A stretch of DNA of 44,516 nucleotides from CAYPHJ01 sp964410485 (lineage in GTDB: Bacteria > Desulfobacterota > Binatia > UBA9968), in contig CAYPHJ010000033.1 in NCBI GenBank assembly GCA_964410485.1, forward strand, positions 1 through 44,516. The letters run 5' to 3'. A program made the position numbers and the translations under genes. The notes under the pieces were generated by a model that worked only from the letters and a program-made list of their open reading frames with translations, was not told where the DNA came from and searched no databases. Shown here one piece after another: positions 34,442-41,163 of the stretch; position 1 is the first letter of the stretch; every line of letters begins with the position of its first letter.

Positions 34442-34627
34442 CTACCCCTCGGAAGGAGACGTTCTTGTTGCCATCGGCAGTCTGTAAGTCACCTGGATCG
34501 TTTTATCCCGTACCCTGACTTCTTTCACGATTTCCCGTAGAAATTCTCTTTTGGCGCCGAAGTCTCTGTTTCGTAGCCGCACGGCTGGACGTTTGGAACG
34601 GACCGAATCCCACCGAGACCGGGTCAT
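34442..34627 (-). pseudogene. Serine recombinase C-terminal remnant next to tRNA-Ala
   Basis: A 61-residue frame on the - strand. Its KREFLREIVKEVRVRDKTIQ then VTYRLPM matches the very end of large serine recombinases, where a basic helix is followed by a beta hairpin ending in YxLP. The catalytic N-terminal domain is absent. It lies 38 bases from the tRNA 3' end with the reading direction towards the tRNA, as expected for an integrase relic at an attachment site. The call rests on one short motif. Confidence 0.5.
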
Positions 34628-34851
34628 GCTGACTCGCCTTTCTCAGTCTCTAACGCACGATTCAAGAGCGCGTTCACGTTAGGTTCTTTGACCCCCACGG
34701 CGGTTTGGTGACTACGACCGAGTGATCCAAATGCTCTCCCGCGTCTCCTGGACGTTGAACGCCCCCCGCTTACGGGCCACCGTCTTTTTCCGACACAATC
34801 CCACCCAATTAGTGCATTGAGTTCGGCATTGCTTGCCTGCTCCGTTTCCAT
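34624..34851 (-). pseudogene. Unrecognised - strand frame coupled to the recombinase remnant
   Basis: A 75-residue frame that shares an ATGA overlap with the recombinase-like remnant. Its C-terminal half (KEPNVNALLNRALETEKGES) could be a helix. I recognise no family. It may be decayed sequence from the same integrated element. Confidence 0.25.
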
Positions 34852-34875
34852 CGCTTAAGATCTCGGAAGACAGCT

Positions 34876-35241
34876 ATGAGAATGGCTAAGGCGATAGAGT
34901 CTCTCAAAGCCGCGGAGCGCTGCTTTGCGGAGGGCCTATATAATTCATCGGTGAGTCGAGCTTATTATTCCATGTATCAAGCGGCTCAGGTGGCGCTTGA
35001 AACGGCCGGGCTTACACGGGCCGAATGGACTCATGGGGGTCTGCAAGCCAGTTTCGCAGGCGAACTCACCCGCAGGCGAAAGTTATATTCGTCTTTTCTG
35101 GCCCGAGACCTCAATGTCGTGCAGGACTTGAGGCTTACCGCCGATTATAGGGATGCCGACGTGAGCAGGAGACAGGCGGCGCGTGCTTTGGAGAAGGCAC
35201 GCGGGTTCATTGAACAAGTAGGCAAAGAATCCGATGGCTAA
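34876..35241 (+). CDS. HEPN domain protein (probable toxin-type partner)
   Basis: A protein of 121 residues with the HEPN four-helix layout of the COG1895/COG2250 type. SLKAAERCFAEGLYNSSVSR then AYYSMYQAAQVALE is diagnostic. In active relatives the residue after the aromatic pair of RAYYxMF is usually His; here it is Gln (R-x6-Q), so RNase activity of the classical Rx4-6H type is doubtful. It overlaps the next gene by 8 bases, forming a two-gene module. A GGAAG sits upstream of the ATG. It is the first gene of the accessory array after tRNA-Ala. Confidence 0.75.
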   Translation: MRMAKAIESLKAAERCFAEGLYNSSVSRAYYSMYQAAQVALETAGLTRAEWTHGGLQASFAGELTRRRKLYSSFLARDLNVVQDLRLTADYRDADVSRRQAARALEKARGFIEQVGKESDG

Positions 35242-35503
35242 GTCTATTTCCCCTTCAGAACGCAGAATGCTTGTCGACAAATATCTGACCGAGCTGGGTC
35301 TGCTGGCAAAACAGCTCTGTCCTAACGCCAGGGTGGAAGCGACGACTGAGGCGTTCGATGATGAGGATGGTCATTTGCGCGTTTATCCTCCTGGGGGCAT
35401 GGCAGAAGCAGATGTTGCAGAGATCGAAGGACAAATTGCCAACCGCTGCGTCGACATTCTAGTAGAGGAAGGGATTTTTATCTGCTCTGCAGTCTACGAT
35501 TAG
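35234..35503 (+). CDS. Small partner of the HEPN protein (degenerate nucleotidyltransferase-like?)
   Basis: A protein of 89 residues. Its start overlaps the HEPN gene. HEPN genes are normally paired with MNT minimal nucleotidyltransferases, but the GSxxxG and DxD motifs of MNT are absent. Instead the core reads CPNARVEATTEAFDDEDGHL then RVYPP and a final CVDILVEEGIFICSAVYD, which suggests a beta-sheet with an acidic DDED loop. It could be a reduced MNT or an unrelated antitoxin. The functional call rests on position only. Confidence 0.55.
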   Translation: MAKSISPSERRMLVDKYLTELGLLAKQLCPNARVEATTEAFDDEDGHLRVYPPGGMAEADVAEIEGQIANRCVDILVEEGIFICSAVYD

Positions 35504-35785
35504 CCCCGCCCTGATCGTCCTCGGTCCCTTTTCATCAATTATCATCGTCCGAGTCCCACGCCCTATGATCACGAACGGCCTCCACGCCCACGAGCCAGGT
35601 CCACGAACACATTAGCCTTTTCCCTTCCCGCCTACGCCCAGGTTTTTTGATGACGTTTGGAACGGCTGGAACGGGGTTCGGTTGAAGGTCGATGGCAGCG
35701 CCTGAGCCGAAAAAGAGGAAAATGGATTTTCTGGTCGAAGGAAAAAGCAGCCGCCTACGGACGGCGGTAGCCGCCGCTCATTTCG

Positions 35786-35809
35786 ACGTTTCGAGAATTC
35801 TCGAAACGT
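35786..35809 (+). repeat. GAATTC-centred palindrome, copy 1
   Basis: A perfect 24-base dyad: ACGTTTCGAGAA followed by its reverse complement. Upstream is CGCTCATTTCG; downstream GGAAGTGACAGCGGGAACG, then GCGAGCACGGATTTTCGATC. Confidence 0.85.
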
Positions 35810-36009
35810 GGAAGTGACAGCGGGAACGGGAACCGCGCGAGCACGGATTTTCGATCGGTCGGCCGGACTGAACGTTGAACTTTGAACCGCCCCTCGGGGC
35901 GAATACACCGGAGCGGCGGCATGAGCGCTGTTGAACACGGGCGTTCCCGATCATCACGTCTTCCGCTGCATCTTCACAATTTCGGCTTGGGTTCGTTCTG
36001 AATGGTAGG

Positions 36010-36090
36010 TTAACAAGCTAAACTTGTTAATTTGCAATAATAATAAACTCTCGGTTTGCGCTTGGTTTAATAATAGGCTAAATTAACAAG
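36010..36090 (+). promoter_or_regulatory. Inverted-repeat operator of the AbiE-type operon
   Basis: TTAACAAG (36010-36017) and CTTGTTAA (36023-36030) form a perfect 8-base inverted repeat with loop CTAAA. The half-site TTAACAAG recurs at 36083-36090, directly before the ATG at 36092. Between them is an AT-rich stretch with TAATAATA. AbiEi proteins are known to bind inverted repeats in their own promoters. There is no Shine-Dalgarno sequence before the ATG, so the transcript may be leaderless. The operator role is inferred. Confidence 0.55.
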
Positions 36091-36091
36091 T

Positions 36092-36883
36092 ATGTCTGGT
36101 TCAAAAGGCAGTAAAATAAACCGGCTCGTCAAAGCATGGCCGTCCGGCACAGTGGCGGTGTTGCCCTGGCTCGAAAAACAGGGCGTCTATCAGCAGCTCG
36201 TTCATGAATACGAAAAAACTTTCTGGGTACGCACCATAGGCCGCGGGGCCTATGCGAAGGCTGGCGACAAGGTCGAGTGGACCGGCGGCTTATATGCGAT
36301 ACAGGAGCAAATGGGACTTCCCATACATGCGGGCGGAAAAACCGCGCTCCAAATGCAGGGGTATGCCCATTTCCTGCCGATGGGGAAAGGCGCAACCGTA
36401 TCGCTCTTCGGCACACCCGAGACGAAACTGCCTGGGTGGTTCAGAAAATACCGCTGGGGCGTCAAGGTCCGCTATACCGCGACCAACCTTTTTTCCAGTC
36501 AAGCGGATCAAGGACTGACGAAAAAAGACTTGGGATCGTATTCGATCACAGTCTCCACACCGGAGCGCGCCATGATGGAAGTTCTGTACGGAGTTCCGCA
36601 GGTCGACTCCTACGAGGAGGCGAGACTTTTAATGGAAGGGCTCACCACCTTGCGTCCCCGGGTCGTCCAGGGTCTGTTGGACAAATGCGCGTCTGTAAAG
36701 GTTAAGCGGCTGTTCATGCACCTGGCCGAGAGTTGCAAGCATGCCTGGGTACAACGACTCGACCTGGCGAAGATCAATTTTGGCCAAGGGAAACGCATGC
36801 TGGCTAGGGGCGGACGCTTCGATCCCAAATATAAGATCACGGTCCCGAGTACAGAAGCCGGATCCACGGTTCCGAGAGTTTGA
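36092..36883 (+). CDS. AbiEi-type antitoxin / transcriptional regulator
   Basis: A protein of 263 residues. The N-terminal part (about 1-90) has the winged-helix layout of AbiEi antitoxins, with SGTVAVLPWLEKQGVYQQL and then VRTIGRGAYAKAGDKVEW. The C-terminal part holds TPERAMMEVLYGVPQ, a motif typical of AbiEi C-terminal domains. Its stop overlaps the next gene's TTG start by 4 bases. It should repress its own operon and counter the nucleotidyltransferase toxin. An inverted-repeat operator candidate lies just upstream. Confidence 0.88.
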   Translation: MSGSKGSKINRLVKAWPSGTVAVLPWLEKQGVYQQLVHEYEKTFWVRTIGRGAYAKAGDKVEWTGGLYAIQEQMGLPIHAGGKTALQMQGYAHFLPMGKGATVSLFGTPETKLPGWFRKYRWGVKVRYTATNLFSSQADQGLTKKDLGSYSITVSTPERAMMEVLYGVPQVDSYEEARLLMEGLTTLRPRVVQGLLDKCASVKVKRLFMHLAESCKHAWVQRLDLAKINFGQGKRMLARGGRFDPKYKITVPSTEAGSTVPRV

Positions 36884-37806
36884 CCTTGAAGGACAGCGCT
36901 TATTTCAAACAGGCCGAACTGATGCTCAAAACTCTGCCGCATGTAGCGACGGAAAGCTATTTTGCGCTAAAAGGTGGAACGGCCATCAATCTGTTTGTGC
37001 GGAACATGCCGCGTTTGTCGGTGGATATCGACCTTACGTACCTACCAGTGAATGAACCGCGCGACATCGCCTTAGGAAAAATGAGCGAGGCGCTTGCCCC
37101 TATTGCCAGTAGTATCAAGAAGACGATCGCCGGGACGCGAGTGCAAGAAATCCGCGGACAGCGCCCTGAACGTGTGATGAGACTCATCGTGTCGCTAGGA
37201 GCGACGCGGATAAAGATTGAGCCAAACGAAGTCATTCGTGGGTCCGTTTATCCTGCCGAAGAGCGCGAACTCACGCCGCGCGCCGAGAAACTATTTGAGC
37301 TCTCTGTTACTACACAGACGCTTTCCCTCGCCGATCTGTATGGAGGAAAATTCTGCGCTGCTTTGGACCGTCAACATCCGCGAGATCTCTTCGATGTAAA
37401 ACTTCGATTGGAGAACGAAGGGATCACAGAGAAAATCCGCAAAGCCTTCGTCGTCTATCTTGCCAGCCACGACCGGCCGATCCATGAATTGCTCGACCCC
37501 AAGGCGAAAAACATTCGTCGAATCTATGAAAACGAGTTTACAGGCATGACCGTGGACTCCGTTTCGTATGAAGATCTGATCGCTGCGAGAGATATTCTCA
37601 TTCATACATTGAAAAATGAATTGACTAGCAATGAAAGAGAATTTCTTGTCGCACTAAAGGCCGGGCAGCCGAAATGGAATTTAATTGGGATCAAGGGCAT
37701 CGAAGATTTTCCCGCGGTTCAGTGGAAACTGACGAACGTTCGGAAGATGAATGCGATGAAACGGAACGAGCTACTGAGAAAGCTAACGCGAGTACTCGAA
37801 TTGTGA
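36880..37806 (+). CDS. AbiEii/AbiGii-type nucleotidyltransferase toxin
   Basis: A protein of 308 residues from TTG 36880, within the AbiEi stop. Nucleotidyltransferase motif I is ALKGGTAINLF, with the acidic pair in VDIDLTY. Later motifs are LADLYGGKFCAALDRQHPRD and LFDVKL. Known AbiEii-like toxins modify tRNA or use GTP and cause growth arrest, protecting against phage. All the core residues look intact, so this module is probably functional. It is followed by three palindrome copies. Confidence 0.9.
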   Translation: MTLKDSAYFKQAELMLKTLPHVATESYFALKGGTAINLFVRNMPRLSVDIDLTYLPVNEPRDIALGKMSEALAPIASSIKKTIAGTRVQEIRGQRPERVMRLIVSLGATRIKIEPNEVIRGSVYPAEERELTPRAEKLFELSVTTQTLSLADLYGGKFCAALDRQHPRDLFDVKLRLENEGITEKIRKAFVVYLASHDRPIHELLDPKAKNIRRIYENEFTGMTVDSVSYEDLIAARDILIHTLKNELTSNEREFLVALKAGQPKWNLIGIKGIEDFPAVQWKLTNVRKMNAMKRNELLRKLTRVLEL

Positions 37807-37930
37807 AGTATTGGTCCAAGCCACAAATGTGGCGAAATCCGAGCAGGAGCGCGACAGTTCGAGGTTACCAGGAAGGGGGCGTTTTTCCGAAACGCCACGC
37901 TCTCGATACCGGTGCAGGTTCATTTTGAGA

Positions 37931-37948
37931 TTTTGAGAATTATCAAAA
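37931..37948 (+). repeat. GAATTC-type palindrome, copy 2 (imperfect)
   Basis: TTTTGAGAATTATCAAAA has one mismatch at the central pair. It is followed by GTCAAGCTTCCCCGACGGGA and ACGAGCACGA. It is preceded by CATTTTGAGA. Confidence 0.75.
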
Positions 37949-38069
37949 ACGTCAAGCTTCCCCGACGGGAACGAGCACGAGATACAAGACGAACTCGGTT
38001 CGACGGCTTTCCCAAACGGCACTGGAAAAGATCAAAGCGGCGAGCCGGTTAGGCGAGCTCGTCATTTTG

Positions 38070-38093
38070 ATGTTTTGAGAATTCTCAAAACAT
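38070..38093 (+). repeat. GAATTC-centred palindrome, copy 3 (compensated variant)
   Basis: A perfect 24-base dyad: ATGTTTTGAGAA plus its reverse complement. Relative to copy 1, C to T changes on the left are matched by G to A on the right. It is followed by GCAAGTTCCCAATGGGAACG and then ACACGAACCACGATCACG. Confidence 0.85.
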
Positions 38094-38326
38094 GCAAGTT
38101 CCCAATGGGAACGAACACGAACCACGATCACGTCCACGCGAGCACGGGCTTTTTCAGCCCACGAGCGCGAACGCGGACGGCTCCACCCCACCCAAGGTCG
38201 CAAAAATCCTTGGCATAAACCTGCATCAGCGCAGAGCGCCGCACCATGGCGCCGGATTATTTTGTGCCTGGTGTTCTTAGAGACCAGTCGAGGATCGTTT
38301 GAAAGAGCGCGCTGACGCTCATTTTG

Positions 38327-38350
38327 ACGTTTCGAGAATTCTCGAAACGT
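38327..38350 (+). repeat. GAATTC-centred palindrome, copy 4
   Basis: Identical to copy 1 over 24 bases. Upstream is GACGCTCATTTTG and downstream GGAAGTCCCCAGCGGGAACG. The tail to 38486 includes the 58 bases that recur after copy 7. Confidence 0.85.
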
Positions 38351-38428
38351 GGAAGTCCCCAGCGGGAACGGGAACCGCGCGAGCGCGGATTTTCGATCGG
38401 TCGGCCGGCTGCAACGTCGAACTTCGAA

Positions 38429-38486
38429 CCCTTCGATTGACTCAGGGCAGGCTATTGAACTTTGAACCGGCCGCCAGGCCAAATCC
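38429..38486 (+). repeat. 58-base exact direct repeat, copy A
   Basis: It begins CCCTTCGATTGACTCAGGGC and ends CCGCCAGGCCAAATCC. It is identical to 40950-41007. The two lie upstream of the zeta gene and the PIN gene respectively. Confidence 0.9.
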
Positions 38487-38736
38487 TTTGCCATCATCCC
38501 TTCCTGAGTCCCACGATCACGGTTCCGACCCCTTCATCCTTCATCCTTTTGCCTTCATCCTTTATAGAATCCCTTGCCCGAAACCCGCCGAATCCCGTAA
38601 AAGGACCGCGCAGTTTAGCCGATCCTGCGGGACCCCGCATCCAACGCGCCGGATCTCTCTTGAGCTCGGTCTTCTAGAGAACGATCGGTCCGTCGCCTTG
38701 CGTGAGTGAAGCAAGGAAATTAAAATCGCGCGCACG

Positions 38737-39267
38737 ATGGCGAAAGCGGGAAGTTTGCCTCCAAAGTGCATTATCGTGGCTGGACCCAATGGGGCAGGAA
38801 AAACGACTTTTGCGCGTGAATTTCTGGCCCAGGAGGCTGGCGTGGTTCATTTCGTCAACCCGGACTTAATCGCCACCGGGCTCTCGCCACTCCGACCGGA
38901 ACTTGCTCGGATCGCCGCCGGACGGCTATTTCTCCGTGAGCTGGATCGGTTGGTCAGGTCACGAGCGGATTTCGCGTTCGAAAGCACCTTGAGCGGACTG
39001 AGCTATTTGAACCGTCTGAAGCGCTGGAAGCGCGCGGGTTACCGGATCGAGATTGTATATTTGCGAATATCCTCACCGCGGCTGGCGTTGCGGCGTATTG
39101 CCGCTCGGGTGAAACAGGGTGGGCACAACGTTCCGCGAACCGATGTGATCCGGCGATTTACCCGCAGCTGGAATAACTTTGCGGGGCACTATCGTCTTTT
39201 GGCCGACGCCTGGAGTGTGTATGATAACTCGGGTAGAACGGCGAAGTTAGTGGAGAGGTCGCTATGA
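38737..39267 (+). CDS. Zeta-toxin family kinase
   Basis: A P-loop protein of 176 residues. Walker A VAGPNGAGKTTFARE is at about residues 14-28, followed by NPDLIATGLSP and FESTLSG, then a C-terminal ARVKQGGHNVP segment. These match zeta toxins, which phosphorylate UDP-N-acetylglucosamine (or another nucleotide sugar) and block wall synthesis. No epsilon antitoxin precedes it. Instead a 54-residue gene starts inside its stop codon. All motifs look intact. Confidence 0.9.
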   Translation: MAKAGSLPPKCIIVAGPNGAGKTTFAREFLAQEAGVVHFVNPDLIATGLSPLRPELARIAAGRLFLRELDRLVRSRADFAFESTLSGLSYLNRLKRWKRAGYRIEIVYLRISSPRLALRRIAARVKQGGHNVPRTDVIRRFTRSWNNFAGHYRLLADAWSVYDNSGRTAKLVERSL

Positions 39268-39428
39268 AACGGAAAACGAAACCAAAACTCCAAACCAGCA
39301 AAGAATTCTCAGACGCAGTCGGCCGTGCTCTGCGCCGCGCGGCCAAAGTTGCGCGCAAGACGGCCCGCATGCACGGCACGCCGATTTACGTTTGGAAAGG
39401 CGGCAAAGTCGTCGCCGAAAAGCCGTGA
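39264..39428 (+). CDS. Small putative antitoxin partner of the zeta kinase
   Basis: A protein of 54 residues from ATG 39264, overlapping the zeta stop by 4 bases. A basic helix (SDAVGRALRRAAKVARKTAR) is followed by a beta turn, HGTPIYVWKGGKVVAEKP. This helix plus GTPxxVWxxGKVV plan is typical of short proteins encoded directly after zeta-like kinases in chromosomes and differs from epsilon. The antitoxin role is inferred from position. It is followed at once by palindrome copy 5. Confidence 0.7.
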   Translation: MKRKTKPKLQTSKEFSDAVGRALRRAAKVARKTARMHGTPIYVWKGGKVVAEKP

Positions 39429-39447
39429 TCGATTGGCTGATGCTCAT

Positions 39448-39469
39448 CGTTTTGAGAATTCTCAAAACG
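39448..39469 (+). repeat. GAATTC-centred palindrome, copy 5 (compensated variant)
   Basis: A perfect 22-base dyad: CGTTTTGAGAA plus its reverse complement. It is followed by GCAAATTCCCAGGTGGACAC. It starts 19 bases after the stop of the zeta partner. Confidence 0.85.
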
Positions 39470-39600
39470 GCAAATTCCCAGGTGGACACGACCACGAAGA
39501 CACGATAGCAGCCGCGTACACACGATCACGGCTCTTTCCGACCAGGAACCCGTTCAAGAGCACGTTTTCCGTCACGAGGTCGGATCTCGATCATTTTGTG

Positions 39601-39620
39601 GTTTCGAGAATTCTCGAAAC
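39601..39620 (+). repeat. GAATTC-centred palindrome, copy 6
   Basis: A perfect 20-base dyad: GTTTCGAGAA plus its reverse complement. Upstream is ATCATTTTGTG and downstream GTGGAAGTCGCAGCCCAC then ACAAACACGAACACG. Confidence 0.85.
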
Positions 39621-39698
39621 GTGGAAGTCGCAGCCCACACAAACACGAACACGCTCACGTTAGTTTCTGTCCACGATCACGTTCGCTAGCCGTGAGGC

Positions 39699-40151
39699 TC
39701 GTGTTCGTGTTACGTGTCCGTAGGGCAGGCGTGGGGAGAACGTGTTCGTGCTTCGTGATCGTGACTTCGGAGGACTAGAATGAACAGCGTGGAAGATCTC
39801 GACGTTTTCAAACTGGCTCACGAATTAGCTCTGAGGACTTATTCGGCCGCCAAAACCTTTCCCCGTGAGGAAATGTACAGCCTGGTCGACCAGATGCGGC
39901 GAGCGGCAATCTCAGTTGGCATGAACCTTATGGAAGGCGCTATGAGACTCGGTACCAAGGAGTACCGACAATTTGTCGGCATAGCTCGCGGCTCCGCGGG
40001 CGAAGTCTGCTATCAGCTGCTTGTCGCCCGCGATCTAAATTACATTTCGCCAGAGACGTATCACGAATTACGCTCTGACTATGACCGGGTGATTCAGATG
40101 CTTTCGCGGCTGTCGCAGTCCTTGGGAAGCGAACCACGAACACGAACGGAC
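39699..40151 (+). mobile_element. IVS-like element: four-helix-bundle gene between inverted word-repeat arms
   Basis: Left arm words CTCGTGTTCGTGTTACGTG and CGTGTTCGTGCTTCGTGATC (39699-39765) are inverted relative to right arm GCGAACCACGAACACGAACG (40130-40149). The arms enclose a four-helix-bundle gene. Intervening sequences of 23S rRNA carry the same protein family between complementary ends. Here the right arm lies inside the reading frame and joins it to a second domain. Calling it mobile is inference. Confidence 0.5.
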
Positions 40152-40397
40152 GGGGGAGACGTAGTCGCCTTTATGGTGCAGCTAGAAGTTGAAGTCGAGG
40201 AAGGAATTTGGCGGCCGGTACTTCGTTATGATTGCGCGCACGACTTTGCTCATCGTGACCGGTACAATCTAAAGGGCGAACAGGATAAGCAAGAGATCCC
40301 GTTAACATACCCAGAATCACTGGACCTGGCGGACAAAGACATTAATGAGAATTGGGATATTTACCGGGAACGGTTTCTACGAGGAGATTTTCCATGA
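39780..40397 (+). CDS. Four-helix-bundle protein (S23/IVP-like) fused to a DUF7718-like domain
   Basis: A protein of 205 residues. Residues 1-118 are a four-helix-bundle protein of the 23S rRNA intervening-sequence (TIGR02436) type: VFKLAHELALRTYSAAKTFP, QMRRAAISVGMNLMEGAMR and EYRQFVGIARGSAGEV. Residues 132-205 resemble DUF7718, with VLRYDCAHDFAHRDRYN and ENWDIYRERFL. The linker SEPRTRTDGGD is encoded by the right repeat arm, so a cassette seems to have inserted and its stop been lost. An internal in-frame ATG at 40173 could start the second domain alone. The first start has GGAGG upstream. Confidence 0.75.
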   Translation: MNSVEDLDVFKLAHELALRTYSAAKTFPREEMYSLVDQMRRAAISVGMNLMEGAMRLGTKEYRQFVGIARGSAGEVCYQLLVARDLNYISPETYHELRSDYDRVIQMLSRLSQSLGSEPRTRTDGGDVVAFMVQLEVEVEEGIWRPVLRYDCAHDFAHRDRYNLKGEQDKQEIPLTYPESLDLADKDINENWDIYRERFLRGDFP

Positions 40398-40666
40398 ATG
40401 TTTTTGAACAGAAAAACGCCGAGCTTGTCACGGAGTTTGACCGCTATGTTCGGGAACATCCAGAGTTTGGCGATCGAATTCCAAATAATGCGCTTGTGGC
40501 TATGTTGGTTGAAGGGGATCAAGAATTTAATCGATGGAGTCAAGAAGGCGCAAAGCGGCAGGCTGAAAAAGAACAGCCGATTGTATACGTAACGATCAAG
40601 AGGATTCAACCCATTCGCTCGCGCATTCAAGAGATAGAGCTTAGTGCGTCTAACGAGGGCCGCTAG
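40394..40666 (+). CDS. DUF5647-like protein
   Basis: A protein of 90 residues from ATG 40394, overlapping the previous stop by 4 bases. NVFEQKNAELVTEFDRYVRE, IPNNALVAMLVEGDQEFNRW and YVTIKRIQPIRSRIQEIEL match DUF5647, which usually neighbours a DUF7718 protein. The tight overlap suggests a two-component module. Function is unknown; toxin-antitoxin behaviour is only suggested by the neighbourhood. Confidence 0.7.
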   Translation: MNVFEQKNAELVTEFDRYVREHPEFGDRIPNNALVAMLVEGDQEFNRWSQEGAKRQAEKEQPIVYVTIKRIQPIRSRIQEIELSASNEGR

Positions 40667-40841
40667 TGCTCCACGGATTTTCATCTGTAACTTTCACCTC
40701 AGCCGGGTAACATCAAGACGCTATTTAGCGGTATCCGCCAGCTGCTGGCGCCACCGGCGCGCGACACGTCTCGGCTAGCTTTACGAGTTTTTAACCCTGG
40801 GGCATACTCGACGAGGTAAAAGCCAAGGGCTAAACAGCTCG

Positions 40842-40865
40842 ACGTTTCGAGAATTCTCGAAACGT
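40842..40865 (+). repeat. GAATTC-centred palindrome, copy 7
   Basis: Identical to copies 1 and 4 over 24 bases. Downstream GGAAACGACAACGACAACGG precedes the conserved GCGAGCGCGGATTTTCGATC tail. Confidence 0.85.
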
Positions 40866-40949
40866 GGAAACGACAACGACAACGGGAACGGGATTCGCGC
40901 GAGCGCGGATTTTCGATCGGTCGGCCGGGCTGAAACATCGAACTTTGAA

Positions 40950-41007
40950 CCCTTCGATTGACTCAGGGCAGGCTATTGAACTTTGAACCGGCCGCCAGGC
41001 CAAATCC
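40950..41007 (+). repeat. 58-base exact direct repeat, copy B
   Basis: Identical to 38429-38486. With its flanks it forms a longer near-identical unit that brackets the zeta and four-helix genes. Confidence 0.9.
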
Positions 41008-41140
41008 CTTGCCCGAAACCCGCCGCCGGGCTTTGGCCGATTCCGCTACGACTCGGTCAGGCGCTCGACATCGGTCATTGTGGGCCTGGTGTGTTAGCGA
41101 ACTTCAGATCGCCTGAAAGAGCGTGGTGACGCTCATTTGC

Positions 41141-41163
41141 ACGTTTTGAAATTCTCGAAACGT
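41141..41163 (+). repeat. GAATTC-type palindrome, copy 8 (one base deleted)
   Basis: ACGTTTTGAAATTCTCGAAA then CGT, a decayed version of the dyad. Downstream is GGAAGTTCCCCGTCGGGGAC with an intact second hairpin. Upstream is GACGCTCATTTGC. Confidence 0.75.

Larger units (their letters stand above)
35504..36091. other. Non-coding gap with repeat copy 1 and the AbiE operator region
   Basis: No gene is visible. It holds the first GAATTC-centred palindrome unit (about 35778-35888) with its GTTGAACTTTGAACC tail. The last 90 bases are an AT-rich region just before the AbiEi gene. Confidence 0.6.
37807..38736. other. Non-coding gap with repeat copies 2, 3 and 4
   Basis: About 930 bases without a recognisable gene. 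It carries three palindrome units near 37.93, 38.07 and 38.33 kb, runs of CACGA words, and a unit tail that includes 58 bases repeated exactly at 40950-41007. Its last part (38520-38600) resembles the stretch at 41208-41270 upstream of the PIN gene. Long frames crossing the palindromes exist but are repeat translations. Confidence 0.6.
39429..39779. other. Gap with palindrome copies 5 and 6 and the left arm of the four-helix element
   Basis: No gene is visible. After the two palindromes come CACGA/CGTGTT words, with a strong left arm from 39699 to 39770. GGAGG at 39769-39773 serves the gene at 39780. Confidence 0.6.

Noticed and set aside
34404..34460. Hairpin just after tRNA-Ala as a terminator
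   Set aside because: AACTC/GAGTT can pair, but the stem is short and no T-run follows, so support is too weak.
35612..35938. A 108-codon - strand frame over palindrome copy 1
   Set aside because: Same reason: repeat-derived peptide. Its length comes from GC-rich repeat sequence lacking stops.
38299..38709. A 136-codon open frame across palindrome copy 4
   Set aside because: It translates the repeat itself (FDVSRILETWK and similar peptides recur at each copy, in different frames) and has no ribosome binding site or domain. I treat it as non-coding.
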